DNA from: Ginsengibacter hankyongi
GTDB lineage: Bacteria; Bacteroidota; Bacteroidia; Chitinophagales; Chitinophagaceae
Length of the DNA: 64,000 nt
Assembly: GCF_008710285.1 (NCBI RefSeq)
Contig: NZ_VYQF01000001.1
Coordinates: 248,001-312,000 of the forward strand
Direction: 5' to 3'
Part shown: positions 1 to 8,020 of the stretch, piece after piece
How the letters are laid out: each line of letters begins with the position of its first letter
Numbering within the stretch: position 1 is the first letter of the stretch
Program-made: the position numbers and the translations under genes
The notes under the pieces: model-generated
What the model saw: the letters and a program-made list of their open reading frames with translations, nothing else
What the model was told of the DNA's origin: nothing
Databases searched by the model: none

Positions 1-1
1 A

Positions 2-277
2 ATAACAATATTCGAAACGTATGATAAAAAGCCGGAAGGAGAAAACTATTCAAACGGTATTGTAAATAACACAAGAAAGTATGTTTTACATACCACTCAA
101 TATGCACTTATAAATAAAGTTGCCAACCCCATTAAATTTAATTCTTCTACACTGGAAGACCTCACGTCTGATAAGAAAAAAGAAGTGGAGGCTTTCGTAA
201 AAGAAAATAAATTAAAGGTGAAAAAAGAACCTGATTTCTTAAAGGCAATAAATTATTATAATAGTATTGGCAGTTAG
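2..277 (+). CDS. C-terminal end of an unknown protein (left-truncated)
   Basis: An open frame enters from the left edge and ends at TAG 275-277, giving the last 91 residues. The fragment is Lys/Asn/Tyr-rich. Its end, a Lys-rich helix reading about KKKEVEAFVKENKLK followed by NYYNSIGS, resembles C-termini of Bacteroidota hypothetical proteins I cannot name. No motif or membrane segment is visible. It converges with yajC; the 96 bases between hold an inverted repeat. The frame is uninterrupted and has coding character; the function is unknown. Confidence 0.55.
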   Translation: MTIFETYDKKPEGENYSNGIVNNTRKYVLHTTQYALINKVANPIKFNSSTLEDLTSDKKKEVEAFVKENKLKVKKEPDFLKAINYYNSIGS

Positions 278-300
278 TGCCTAAGGCATGTACGATGTTT

Positions 301-354
301 GATGTACGATGTGCAATGTTGGCTGAAACATTCCTGCATTTAACATCGTACATC
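301..354. repeat. 12-bp inverted repeat between convergent genes
   Basis: GATGTACGATGT at 301-312 pairs perfectly with ACATCGTACATC at 343-354; further partial copies of the same word lie at 289-298 and 361-368. The element sits between two convergent genes, so a bidirectional terminator or a dispersed palindromic repeat is likely. There is no long T-run, so classic intrinsic termination is not shown. Confidence 0.6.
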
Positions 355-373
355 TACCCTCGTACATCTGGCG

Positions 374-712
374 TTATTTTATAGGAGTTACCGGCTTATT
401 AATATTGGCCGTCCATTCCATACTGATAGAACTTTTTTCCATTTTGATATAGCTGCCCGGGTTAATTTCGAGCATCATCGTTCCATCATCGTTTATTTTA
501 TTTATTGTACCATGTATACCGGCAATGGTTACAATCTTATCGCCTTTTTGTAAATTGGCAAGAAACTGTTTTTGTTGTTTAGCTTTCTTTGCCTGTGGCC
601 TTATCATAAACATCCAGAATACCAAAATCATAAGGCCTAAGAATACAAACTGGAAACCGCCACCGCCTGCACCGCCCTGTCCTAACATTAAAAAAACTGT
701 TGCTACATTCAT
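374..712 (-). CDS. yajC: Preprotein translocase subunit YajC
   Basis: The 112-residue protein has a Gly-rich N-terminus, one membrane helix at about residues 19-37, then the family hallmark MIRPQAKKAKQ and a small cytoplasmic beta-domain (KGDKIVTIAGIHG). YajC associates with SecDF at the Sec translocon; this role is known for the family, not shown here. Length is normal (E. coli about 110). It is the last gene of the nusB - DUF1573 - yajC series, all on the minus strand, 39 bases downstream of the DUF1573 gene. Confidence 0.95.
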   Translation of the reverse strand: MNVATVFLMLGQGGAGGGGFQFVFLGLMILVFWMFMIRPQAKKAKQQKQFLANLQKGDKIVTIAGIHGTINKINDDGTMMLEINPGSYIKMEKSSISMEWTANINKPVTPIK

Positions 713-751
713 ATTATTTATTTTGTTTGTTATGTTTCATTTTAATTAAAA

Positions 752-1189
752 TTATTTATCAGCAGGAACAACTTTTCCCGTTAATTCAAGCAGCGGAAAA
801 CTTGGATACGCATTTGAAGTAACGGTAATTGTTTTATGAACGTCGCCCACTCTTCCCTTACTATTGAATACTACTTTTAAAAATCCTGTTTCGCCAGGTT
901 TAATAGGCTCTTCAGGTTTTTCAGGAACTGTGCAACCACAGCTTGCCATGGCAGAAGCAACTATTAAAGGATGATTACCGGTATTGCGAAAACGATAACT
1001 ATATTCTACTTTATCTCCATCGGTAACACTTCCAAAGTTGTAGGCAGAATCAATAAGCTGCACCGTTGTTGAATCGGTGAATTGTGCAGTTGCATTTGAT
1101 ACGAGCGCATCCGGTTTATTTCTTGTATTTCTAATATTACAGGAAATAAACATGATGGTGATACAAACACATGCAATCAATCTATTCAT
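752..1189 (-). CDS. DUF1573 domain lipoprotein
   Basis: The 145-residue protein begins with a lipoprotein signal whose lipobox ends at Cys17 (FIS-C), so it is probably anchored in the periplasm or outer membrane. Residues about 50-140 form the DUF1573 Ig-like fold: FGSV, an FRNTG turn, a CGC pair (SCGCTVPEKP) and a PGETG strand. The molecular role of DUF1573 is not established. It lies 25 bases after nusB but has its own -7 box at 1206-1214, so it can be transcribed alone. Placement between nusB and yajC is common in Bacteroidota. Confidence 0.88.
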   Translation of the reverse strand: MNRLIACVCITIMFISCNIRNTRNKPDALVSNATAQFTDSTTVQLIDSAYNFGSVTDGDKVEYSYRFRNTGNHPLIVASAMASCGCTVPEKPEEPIKPGETGFLKVVFNSKGRVGDVHKTITVTSNAYPSFPLLELTGKVVPADK

Positions 1190-1205
1190 TTATTTTTATT
1201 TTTTT

Positions 1206-1214
1206 GCAAAGGTA
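1206..1214 (-). promoter_or_regulatory. -7 box for the DUF1573-yajC unit
   Basis: The minus strand reads TACCTTTGC, a perfect TAnnTTTG box. Its G is about 18 bases before the ATG at 1189, giving a predicted leader of roughly 12 bases. No clear -33 TTG is seen. Confidence 0.55.
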
Positions 1215-2147
1215 TTATAAAGTACTGTTTTTAAAATTCTTCTTGTGTATTTTATTCTCGGCTATAAGTTCTTTGTGAATATTATCAAGTATTCCATTTA
1301 CAAAATGGCCGCTTTGCTCGGTGCTATATTCTTTGGCAAGGTCAATGTATTCGTTGATAGTAACTTTCGGCGGTATCGTTTCAAAATATAAAAATTCACA
1401 TACACCCATTTGCATTAATATCATATCAAGCGAGGCGATTCTTTCAGCATCCCAGTTCTTTAGTTTAGGCTTTATTAACTCAAGACAATAACTTTTTTTA
1501 CTTATCACACATTCCATTAAATCAATTGCAAAATCCATTTTTTCTTTGCTAACCATTTCTTCGAAATTAAATGCAGCCGGCTTTTGCATTAAGCCATTCA
1601 TTAACACTATCATCATATCGGCATCATCATCCCAATGAATGAATTTCTCTTCCACATCACTTATAAAATTTTCCTCAGGAAGCATGAGATTACCAAAAAT
1701 GTATTCCAGTATTTTCTTTTCAGATTTTTTATCTCGTGACTGCAGGGCAGTGTATTCTTTATATTCAGTTGAAGAAATTAATGAGAGGTATAACTTTCTC
1801 ACCAGTTCGTCATCTATTAAATATGTTATCTTGAACTTTTCCAGTGATTTTTTAAATGAAGTATTTTCAAGGATAGCCCAAATAACTTCATTTCCTGCAA
1901 TCTTTGTATTTATATTAAGATCGTTCTCTGTAGGCAAATGCTTCCTGGCTTTTTGAGCAGCATCTCTTTCTGCAAAGCGGGCAACTTCAATTATAAAATA
2001 TACTAGGTAAGTAAATAAATGGCGCGACTGCTCGATATTTTGTTTCAATATCTGTAATGCCTCACCAGGGCGGGTTTCATTATTCATTGATTCAATGCTG
2101 TAAAGAGCCTGCATCACTTTCACCCTAATAATTCTTCTGCTTAGCAT
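1215..2147 (-). CDS. nusB: Transcription antitermination factor NusB
   Basis: The 310-residue protein starts with the NusB signature (MLSRRIIRVKVMQALYSIE) and ends with its helical RNA-binding/NusE-binding domain (about residues 210-300; IPPKVTINEYIDLAKEYS and HFVNGILDNI). It is about twice the length of E. coli NusB because of a central helical insertion, which is normal in Bacteroidota. NusB with NusE acts in rRNA antitermination. It is the first protein gene of the nusB - DUF1573 - yajC run and lies just downstream of rnpB. A -7 box at 2174-2182 supports the start. Confidence 0.95.
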   Translation of the reverse strand: MLSRRIIRVKVMQALYSIESMNNETRPGEALQILKQNIEQSRHLFTYLVYFIIEVARFAERDAAQKARKHLPTENDLNINTKIAGNEVIWAILENTSFKKSLEKFKITYLIDDELVRKLYLSLISSTEYKEYTALQSRDKKSEKKILEYIFGNLMLPEENFISDVEEKFIHWDDDADMMIVLMNGLMQKPAAFNFEEMVSKEKMDFAIDLMECVISKKSYCLELIKPKLKNWDAERIASLDMILMQMGVCEFLYFETIPPKVTINEYIDLAKEYSTEQSGHFVNGILDNIHKELIAENKIHKKNFKNSTL

Positions 2148-2173
2148 TTCTTAAAGAACTTTTTTTTGAGGCG

Positions 2174-2182
2174 GCAAAGATA
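2174..2182 (-). promoter_or_regulatory. -7 box for nusB
   Basis: The minus strand reads TATCTTTGC (TAnnTTTG) about 28 bases before the nusB ATG, predicting a leader of about 20 bases. Confidence 0.5.
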
Positions 2183-2264
2183 TATTAATGTCGGTATATG
2201 CCAAATGAAAGTTGCAACGGGCCTTAATATTAACAACAAGGCATTACACATTAAGACAATGTAT

Positions 2265-2291
2265 AAAAAAAGGGCACCAAAACTGATGCCC
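2265..2291 (-). terminator. Intrinsic terminator of rnpB
   Basis: On the minus strand GGGCA and TGCCC pair around the loop TCAGTTTTGG (2291-2272) and are followed directly by seven T (2271-2265). It begins 14 bases after the predicted 3' end of the RNase P RNA. Confidence 0.8.
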
Positions 2292-2336
2292 TTAAATTCA
2301 TTTACTGCAAACCTGTAAGCCGGATTCTGTTCCCGA

Positions 2337-2355
2337 TCCTTCGACAAGCTCAGGA
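2337..2355. repeat. Dispersed palindromic repeat inside rnpB
   Basis: The plus strand reads TCCTTCGACAAGCTCAGGA, an imperfect palindrome of a form that recurs between genes in many Bacteroidota genomes (from memory). It lies in the RNA just before the conserved ACAGAATCC core, where a variable P19-type helix is allowed. Confidence 0.6.
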
Positions 2356-2610
2356 CGGAATGGCTATCATTTATCTGGCTGTTGCATTACTGCAACAATC
2401 TTGCTGCCTACCCTTCCCGATATTCTGCAAGAGCAGAAATATAAACGAGCAGCTTACTTTGCGTTAAGGCAAATCGGGATATACGTGGCATTGCAGCACA
2501 CAAGGTTTACCCAAAACTATTGTTACCAACAATTCCCGTGAGCTCTTACCTCACGTTTTCACCCTTATTCCGATTATTCATCAGGACGGTAATTTTCTGT
2601 GGCACTTTCT

Positions 2611-2628
2611 TCCCGATCAAGATCGGGA
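2611..2628. repeat. Palindrome inside rnpB
   Basis: TCCCGATC-AA-GATCGGGA is a perfect 8-bp stem. It replaces or extends a peripheral helix after the 5' core of the RNase P RNA. The half-site TCCCGAT recurs at 2331 and about 2418. Confidence 0.6.
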
Positions 2629-2713
2629 CCGGCCATTAACCGGTGTGTTGCTCTTTGCTGTCCGGACTTTCCTCACCCAACTTAATGAGAGCGATAACCT
2701 GGTTTGCAGTGTT

Positions 2714-2722
2714 GCAAAGATA
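2714..2722 (-). promoter_or_regulatory. -7 box of rnpB
   Basis: The minus strand reads TATCTTTGC, then AACA, then P1 of the RNA. Since the RNA 5' end is fixed by P1, this calibrates the distance from the G of TTTG to the start of transcription at about 6 bases. Further upstream is a GTGAATAGTGAATGGTGAA direct repeat (plus strand about 2724-2749). Confidence 0.65.
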
Positions 2723-2786
2723 CGTGAATAGTGAATGGTGAATAGTGAAATTCTGATTGAAACTTCTGAAATTTCCCTGCAGGAAT

Positions 2787-3809
2787 TTAATATTGAAAAA
2801 ATATCTCAGTGGCTCCAAACCCAAAATTGTGATGATATTGATTCACAAAACTTTTTACTTCTTTTTTATTCTTTAAAATTTCGTGAATCTCTTCTCTTAA
2901 TTTACCCGTTCCTATACCATGTACTACAATTAAGTTAGGCTGATGATGTGCTATCGCGAGATTATAATATTTTTCAAACGTGTTTAATTGTAAAGAAAGC
3001 ATTTCGAAGTTGGATAGCTTTTCCCAATCATCCGCTAGTTTTTCAATATGAAGATCAATTACAGATCTTGCGGGTTCAAGATTTTGCTTCGCTTTTGATG
3101 CATCATAAAGCAATCCCCTGGTATTGGTATATTCAGGAATTACATCTTCAACTTTATCAGGATATTTTTCGAAAAGCAAAAATGAAAAAGTTGGTTCATT
3201 TTTCATTTCCATTTCTTCAATCTTTTTAAATAATGTTTTTGCTTTTAGCTTTAGTGTTGTTTCAAAATGAGGCGCTTTCTTTTTATCCGGATTTATAAGA
3301 GAAAACTCAAATTCAAACTTTGGAGCATCATTCATTTCTTCAAAAGGAACATCATGCAGATAAAAATCGGTTAAAGAAAAGATTTGATTTTTTAGTTCGA
3401 AATCAGTTGAGCCTGAAAAATTAATCCGGTAGATAAAATTATAAGGATTATCCGTTTGATTAATGAGGTACAACTTAAAATTTTCAACAACATCATCATC
3501 AAAAATATTTTTATCAAACACGGGCAAAAAAGAAAGCCACACGCCTTCGCTCACTTTATATTTTGAAGTTGTTTTTTCTTTTTTTATATCATCTATATAA
3601 GTTTTACTTTTCTTTTTTTCAGCCCCGGACTTATCAAAGGATTTCTCTGAGAATCTTTTAAAATAGGGAAAGTCAATCTGGTCCATATACACGGGAAAGC
3701 GCACTCCATCAACATCTACTAATACCATTTTATCGTTGATGATATCAACCACTTCACCTTCTTCGTTAGAATGCAAAACAAGAATCTTATCGCCCAACTG
3801 GTACTTCAT
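2787..3809 (-). CDS. DUF2027 and Smr domain protein
   Basis: The 340-residue protein has an N-terminal SH3-like DUF2027 region (GDKILVLHSNEEGEVVDI), a charged linker, a central beta-rich domain at about 90-215 and a C-terminal Smr domain. The Smr motifs are DLHIEKL (about 248-254) and VHGIGTGKLREEI (about 298-310). Smr domains are MutS2-type or stand-alone nucleases; this architecture is Bacteroidota-specific and its substrate is not known to me. The -7 box at 3813-3821 ends only three bases before the ATG, so the mRNA may be leaderless. It lies 77 bases upstream of the rnpB start, same strand. Confidence 0.9.
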   Translation of the reverse strand: MKYQLGDKILVLHSNEEGEVVDIINDKMVLVDVDGVRFPVYMDQIDFPYFKRFSEKSFDKSGAEKKKSKTYIDDIKKEKTTSKYKVSEGVWLSFLPVFDKNIFDDDVVENFKLYLINQTDNPYNFIYRINFSGSTDFELKNQIFSLTDFYLHDVPFEEMNDAPKFEFEFSLINPDKKKAPHFETTLKLKAKTLFKKIEEMEMKNEPTFSFLLFEKYPDKVEDVIPEYTNTRGLLYDASKAKQNLEPARSVIDLHIEKLADDWEKLSNFEMLSLQLNTFEKYYNLAIAHHQPNLIVVHGIGTGKLREEIHEILKNKKEVKSFVNQYHHNFGFGATEIFFQY

Positions 3810-3812
3810 GAT

Positions 3813-3821
3813 GCAAAGATA
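3813..3821 (-). promoter_or_regulatory. -7 box abutting the Smr-protein start codon
   Basis: The minus strand reads TATCTTTGC-ATC-ATG. With the spacing calibrated on rnpB, transcription would start on or next to the A of the start codon. Confidence 0.5.
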
Positions 3822-3846
3822 GTTGATGCGATAATGTACTAATTAG

Positions 3847-5574
3847 CTAATTGTTGAGCATTTGTTGTTTTCCCAATTTACTATTATGCCTGCTGTACAT
3901 AAAATAAATAACAAGCCCGATGACCAACCATATTAGAAATCGCATCCAGTTAGTATAACCCAGTTCTGTCATTAAATAAAAACAGCTTGCCAAACCAAGT
4001 GTTGGAATTAGTGATAATTTTTTTATAAACGAAGCGATAGTTAATGTAGTGGATAATATTACGAAAAGAAAAAACGGCAACTTATCCCTGAACACTTCCC
4101 AGCCGTTACTAAAATCAAATAAGCCCAAAAAGTTTTTCCAGAAGATAATTACGCCAACAATAAAAAGAACGGGAACAATAAATTGGGAGCTGATATAGGG
4201 AATTTTAAATTTTGGCTTCTCCTCCCCCGCTTCTCTTGCAGGTAACAAAAGCACACCACCACATACAAGCACAAACGCAAATAATGTTCCTATACTGGTA
4301 AGGTCGGTAACTTCAGTAAGATTTAAAAACAATGCGGGAACTGCTACAACAAAGCCTGTAACAATTGTTGAAAAAGAAGGTGTTTTATATTTAGGATGAA
4401 TACGGCTGAAAGCCTTTGGCAGCAATCCATCGCGGCTCATGCTCATCCATATACGTGGCTGTCCCAATTGAAAAACCAACAGCACGCTCGCCGTAGCTAT
4501 AACAGCGCTGAAAGAAATAATATAGCTTATCTTATTAAGCCCCACCTGTTTAAAAACATAAGCTAACGGATCACCTACCTGTAATTGTTTATAGGAAACC
4601 ATTCCTGTTAATACAATCGCAACTAAAATATAGAGTACAGTACATATTATTAAAGAATAGATCATCCCTTTTGGTAAATCGCGTTGTGGATTTTCACATT
4701 CTTCTGCCGTGGTAGATATTGCATCAAAACCAATGTAAGCAAAGAATACAGCCGATACTCCTTTCATCATTCCGCCAAAACCATTTGGCAAAAACGGGCT
4801 CCAGTTTGCCGGAGCAACATAAAAAAATCCGATAGCTATAACAGCAATAATGATAATGATTTTCAGGCCCACCATAAGGTTGGTTGCTTTTCTTGTTTCC
4901 CTTATTCCAACGTAAACCAGCCAGGTAATTAAAAACACGATTCCAAGGGCAGGTAAATCGGCTATCAACTTAAAATTGCCAATATGCGGTGCCGTTAGCC
5001 AGGCAGTATAACCCTGCCTCATCGTTTCAGGAAGATTTGCTATTGAAGTACCTTTTGCGATTTCAACGCTGGCCGCATCAAAAGCACGTGAAGCACTTAA
5101 ATAATCTGTTGTTAAAAATGCGGGAACATGTATGTGCAATCCTTCCAGCAGATTTACAAAATACTGGCTCCACGATATGGCTACCGCAATGTTACCAATT
5201 GCATATTCCATTAAAAGATCCCAGCCAATGACCCATGCAATCAATTCACCGAATGCCGCATAAGCATAAGTATATGCACTACCGCTAACGGGTATACGCG
5301 ATGCGAACTCAGCATAGCATAAAGCAGAAAATCCACAACAGATGGCAGTTAGAGTAAATAATAATATTACACCCGGGCCGCCCTGGAAAGATGCATTGCC
5401 AATTGTTGAAAATATACCTGCGCCTACAATTGCAGCAATGCCCATTGCAGTAAGATCTTTTACTTTTAAAACCTTTTTTAACCCTGAAGAAGAATGTGTA
5501 GCATCTGAAAGACCTTCTTTAGCATCGGCTAAAATAGCAGTGATACTTTTTTTGCGAAAAAGGGGGTGCGACAT
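3847..5574 (-). CDS. APC-family amino acid permease
   Basis: The 575-residue inner-membrane protein has at least 12 predicted helices. The N-terminal APC signature is clear: GIAAIVGAGIFSTIG at about 45-60, then FSALCYAEFASRIPVSGSAYTYAY. The PLAYVF segment and long hydrophobic C-terminus fit the cationic amino acid transporter (CAT/YfnA-like) group, which imports amino acids with protons. Substrate cannot be read from sequence. It is monocistronic on the minus strand, behind a 486-bp gap. The start is the first in-frame ATG, followed by a polar cytoplasmic stretch normal in this family. Confidence 0.9.
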   Translation of the reverse strand: MSHPLFRKKSITAILADAKEGLSDATHSSSGLKKVLKVKDLTAMGIAAIVGAGIFSTIGNASFQGGPGVILLFTLTAICCGFSALCYAEFASRIPVSGSAYTYAYAAFGELIAWVIGWDLLMEYAIGNIAVAISWSQYFVNLLEGLHIHVPAFLTTDYLSASRAFDAASVEIAKGTSIANLPETMRQGYTAWLTAPHIGNFKLIADLPALGIVFLITWLVYVGIRETRKATNLMVGLKIIIIIAVIAIGFFYVAPANWSPFLPNGFGGMMKGVSAVFFAYIGFDAISTTAEECENPQRDLPKGMIYSLIICTVLYILVAIVLTGMVSYKQLQVGDPLAYVFKQVGLNKISYIISFSAVIATASVLLVFQLGQPRIWMSMSRDGLLPKAFSRIHPKYKTPSFSTIVTGFVVAVPALFLNLTEVTDLTSIGTLFAFVLVCGGVLLLPAREAGEEKPKFKIPYISSQFIVPVLFIVGVIIFWKNFLGLFDFSNGWEVFRDKLPFFLFVILSTTLTIASFIKKLSLIPTLGLASCFYLMTELGYTNWMRFLIWLVIGLVIYFMYSRHNSKLGKQQMLNN

Positions 5575-6060
5575 ATTTGGAAAACTTTAGTAAAGTTGAA
5601 AATAAAGAATTATTACGGATTTAAAATTAATTGATGCATTGAGGTCTTTATAAAATTCAATGCATTGATAGCAGTATCTGTTTTATATACAATAATTGTA
5701 TAAACATTATAAAAATATTCTTTAATAATCTTCGATCCGTTCTTCCGTAATTTAATGGTACCAGCAGGCATGGTCAACGCCAGGGTTGCATCAGCAGCAT
5801 TGCGGTTAATTAACGGCACACTTAGTTCCATTATTAATGGCCGCTGATAAACCTAAACTCAATCTTTGAATTTTGTATACTCCCCGTAAAATGCCATAGG
5901 GCTATAAAATAAATAAGCGCAGGTCCTGCTTATTTGGTAAATGATATGTTTAAAGCGTTTTTGCCCTATGTTCAATTTTAAATATATAGGTTTTAAAATA
6001 TTTCTTTTAAGACAAGTTTTGAGATTATCTGTGCAAGTCTTTTTAGGCTATAATCTGTAA
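5575..6060. other. Gap between permease and fabD, with structured elements
   Basis: No convincing gene is seen. A 72-codon frame (5613-5831, minus) has no recognisable relatives and is probably chance or a decayed remnant. A short hairpin pairs TGCATTGA (5635-5642) with TCAATGCA (5657-5664). A larger structured element lies at 5895-5970. Everything around is on the minus strand, so this would be the fabD downstream region or the permease leader. Confidence 0.4.
5895..5970. repeat. Nested inverted repeat, possible structured RNA
   Basis: CATAGGGC (5895-5902) pairs perfectly with GCCCTATG (5963-5970). Inside, AAATAAGC (5911-5918) pairs with GCTTATTT (5928-5935). Nothing coding lies here. It could be a small RNA, a leader element of the permease or a miniature mobile palindrome; I recognise no known RNA family. 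Confidence 0.45.
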
Positions 6061-6942
6061 CTACCCAATCCCATCTACCTGCACTTCTTTATTAATTTTT
6101 TGAACCAGTCCCTGTAAAACTTTCCCAGGACCTGCTTCTGTAAAACGCGTTGCGCCATCGGCGATCATTTGCTCTACTGTTTGCGTCCATCTAACGGGAC
6201 CGGTTAGTTGCGAAATTAAATTGGCTTTAATCTCTGTTGAATCTTTAACTGCTTTTGCAACTACATTTTGATAAACAGGACATATTGGGGGTTTAAAAGC
6301 AGTTTCTTCAATAGCTTTAGTAAGCTCCTCTTTTGCCGGTTGCATCAACGGAGAATGGAAAGCCCCACCAACAGGAAGAATAAGGGTTCGCTTGGCGCCT
6401 GCTTCCTTTAATAATTTACAAGCCTCATCAATTCCTTTTATTGAACCTGAAATAACAATTTGCCCCGGGCAATTATAATTGGCAGCTACCACAATTTCAT
6501 TCGTAATTGAAGCGCATATTTCTTCAACTCTTTTATCATCAAGAGCCAGTACAGCTGCCATAGTTGAAGGATTAACTTCACAGGCTTTTTGCATAGCCTT
6601 CGCCCTTATCGAAACAAGTTTTAAGGCGTCTTCAAAACTTAAACATTCATTAGCAACCAGTGCCGAAAATTCCCCCAGTGAATGGCCCGCAACCATATCC
6701 GGTTTATCAGTTGTAAGTGTTTTAAACGCAATAACAGAATGCAAAAAAATAGCAGGCTGCGTTACGTTTGTTTGTTTCAATTCTTCCGCAGTTCCAAAAA
6801 ACATTACGTCAGAAATAGAGAAGCCAAGAATTTCGTTTGCCTTATCAAACAAAAGCTGGGCTTGTTCATCTTCATCATATAAATTTTTACCCATTCCGAT
6901 AAACTGTGAACCCTGCCCGGGAAATATAAAAGCATGCTTCAT
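6061..6942 (-). CDS. fabD: Malonyl-CoA:ACP transacylase FabD
   Basis: The 293-residue cytoplasmic enzyme loads malonate onto acyl carrier protein for fatty-acid synthesis. Visible motifs are FPGQGSQ at residues 7-13, the nucleophile elbow GHSLGE with Ser88, and the catalytic His196 in GGAFHSPLM. Length is normal. It is the last gene of a four-gene minus-strand unit, 12 bases after folE. The link with pterin genes is probably transcriptional convenience. Confidence 0.96.
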   Translation of the reverse strand: MKHAFIFPGQGSQFIGMGKNLYDEDEQAQLLFDKANEILGFSISDVMFFGTAEELKQTNVTQPAIFLHSVIAFKTLTTDKPDMVAGHSLGEFSALVANECLSFEDALKLVSIRAKAMQKACEVNPSTMAAVLALDDKRVEEICASITNEIVVAANYNCPGQIVISGSIKGIDEACKLLKEAGAKRTLILPVGGAFHSPLMQPAKEELTKAIEETAFKPPICPVYQNVVAKAVKDSTEIKANLISQLTGPVRWTQTVEQMIADGATRFTEAGPGKVLQGLVQKINKEVQVDGIG

Positions 6943-6954
6943 TTAAAATATTAT

Positions 6955-7560
6955 TTAACGTCTTTTAATAAGATCAGCCTGTATTAAATTAATAAATTCA
7001 TTTCGTGTTGTTTGCTTCTCAAATTCACCCGAGAAAGCAGAAGTCGTTGTTACTGAATTTTGCTTTTGCACACCACGCATCATCATACAAAGATGTGCTG
7101 CTTCTATTACAACCGCAACTCCATGCGGGTTTAAAGTCTCCTTGATTGCGTCCAATATTTGCGTTGTAAGCCTTTCCTGCACCTGCAGGCGCCTTGAAAA
7201 AACATCCACAACACGTGCCAGCTTACTCAATCCTGTTATCCATCCGTTAGGTATATATGCAATGTGCGCCCTGCCAAAAAAAGGAAGCATGTGATGTTCG
7301 CACATACTGTATAATTCAATATCCTTTACAATTATCATCTCATTCATCTCTTCATGAAACTTGGCTGAGTTAAGGATAGCTTTCGCATCCAAACTATATC
7401 CTTGAGTGGCAAATTGCATTGCCTTTGCCAGGCGTTCGGGGGTTTTCAACAATCCTTCACGTTCGGGACTTTCTCCCAACAAATGCAAGACTTGCTGGTA
7501 ATTTTTTACTAACCCAGTTGTAACATCCTCATCATACTCTTCAATTTTTCTGTAAGCCAT
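6955..7560 (-). CDS. folE: GTP cyclohydrolase I
   Basis: The 201-residue protein converts GTP to 7,8-dihydroneopterin triphosphate, the first step to folate, biopterin and queuosine-type pterins. Zinc ligands are Cys87 and His90 (MCEHHMLPF) and Cys158 ([10 protein letters not shown]); the substrate loop [16 protein letters not shown] follows. Length is standard. It lies 27 bases after a PTPS-family gene and 12 before fabD, which fits supplying dihydroneopterin triphosphate to the PTPS enzymes upstream. Confidence 0.97.
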   Translation of the reverse strand: MAYRKIEEYDEDVTTGLVKNYQQVLHLLGESPEREGLLKTPERLAKAMQFATQGYSLDAKAILNSAKFHEEMNEMIIVKDIELYSMCEHHMLPFFGRAHIAYIPNGWITGLSKLARVVDVFSRRLQVQERLTTQILDAIKETLNPHGVAVVIEAAHLCMMMRGVQKQNSVTTTSAFSGEFEKQTTRNEFINLIQADLIKRR

Positions 7561-7587
7561 TTAGAAATATTTAAGTTAAACAAAATG

Positions 7588-8001
7588 TCATGCAGGGTAT
7601 TCTGCATAGTTTCTGGGTGTTTCGTATAGGCGCACCTGTAAGTCAAGAGATTTATCGATCTTCTCCCGCAGAATTTTATAAATAACTACAACAATATTTT
7701 CTGCAGTTGGGTTCAAATTAGAAAATTCTTTTACGTCGAGGTTAAGGTTTTTATGGTCAAATTTTTCAATTACTGATTCATTTATAATATCACTAAGTAA
7801 TTTTAAATCTATCACAAAACCCGTATCAGCAGCGGGTGTGCCGGTTACCTTCACTTCCATTTCATAGTTGTGGCCGTGATAAGATGGATTATTACATTTT
7901 CCAAAAACTTTTTCGTTTTTAGCTTCGTCCCATGTAGGGTTGTTAAGCCGATGTGCAGCGTTAAAATGTTCGCGCCTGTAAACCGATACTTTATTTTCCA
8001 T
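7588..8001 (-). CDS. 6-carboxy/6-pyruvoyl-tetrahydropterin synthase, copy 2
   Basis: The 137-residue protein belongs to the PTPS/QueD family. Zinc ligands are His17, His42 and His44 (HGHNYE); catalytic Cys36 sits in a C-x5-HGH motif, which matches animal-type PTPS rather than the C-x3-HGH of E. coli QueD. The family acts on dihydroneopterin triphosphate, giving 6-carboxytetrahydropterin (queuosine) or 6-pyruvoyltetrahydropterin (biopterin). It lies directly after a paralogue and before folE. Which product it makes cannot be decided here. Confidence 0.88.
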   Translation of the reverse strand: MENKVSVYRREHFNAAHRLNNPTWDEAKNEKVFGKCNNPSYHGHNYEMEVKVTGTPAADTGFVIDLKLLSDIINESVIEKFDHKNLNLDVKEFSNLNPTAENIVVVIYKILREKIDKSLDLQVRLYETPRNYAEYPA

Positions 8002-8020
8002 TCAATAATTTTTTATACAA

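Larger units (their letters stand above)
2305..2709 (-). ncRNA. rnpB: RNase P RNA (bacterial type A)
   Basis: The RNA component of RNase P matures the 5' ends of tRNAs. On the minus strand it has the universal 5' core GAGGAAAGTCCGGAC (about 2674-2660), the middle core GTGAAAACGTGAGGTAAGAG (about 2565-2546) and the 3' core ACAGAATCCGGCTTA (about 2331-2317). Terminal helix P1 closes it: CTGCAAACC at 2709-2701 pairs perfectly with GGTTTGCAG at 2313-2305. This gives about 405 nt. A -7 box ends five bases before P1 and a terminator follows. Two short palindromic repeats lie inside peripheral helices. Exact ends may differ by a few bases. Confidence 0.95.

Noticed and set aside
2141-2347. 68-codon frame overlapping the nusB start and rnpB
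   Set aside because: It lies across the RNase P RNA 3' end, its terminator and the nusB promoter, so it cannot be a real gene.
2636-2824. 62-codon frame on the minus strand
   Set aside because: It overlaps the 5' end of rnpB, its promoter and the end of the Smr gene; it has no coding motifs.
5613-5831. 72-codon frame between permease and fabD
   Set aside because: No recognisable family, no promoter, low-quality composition; probably chance or a decayed remnant. Kept only as part of the gap description.
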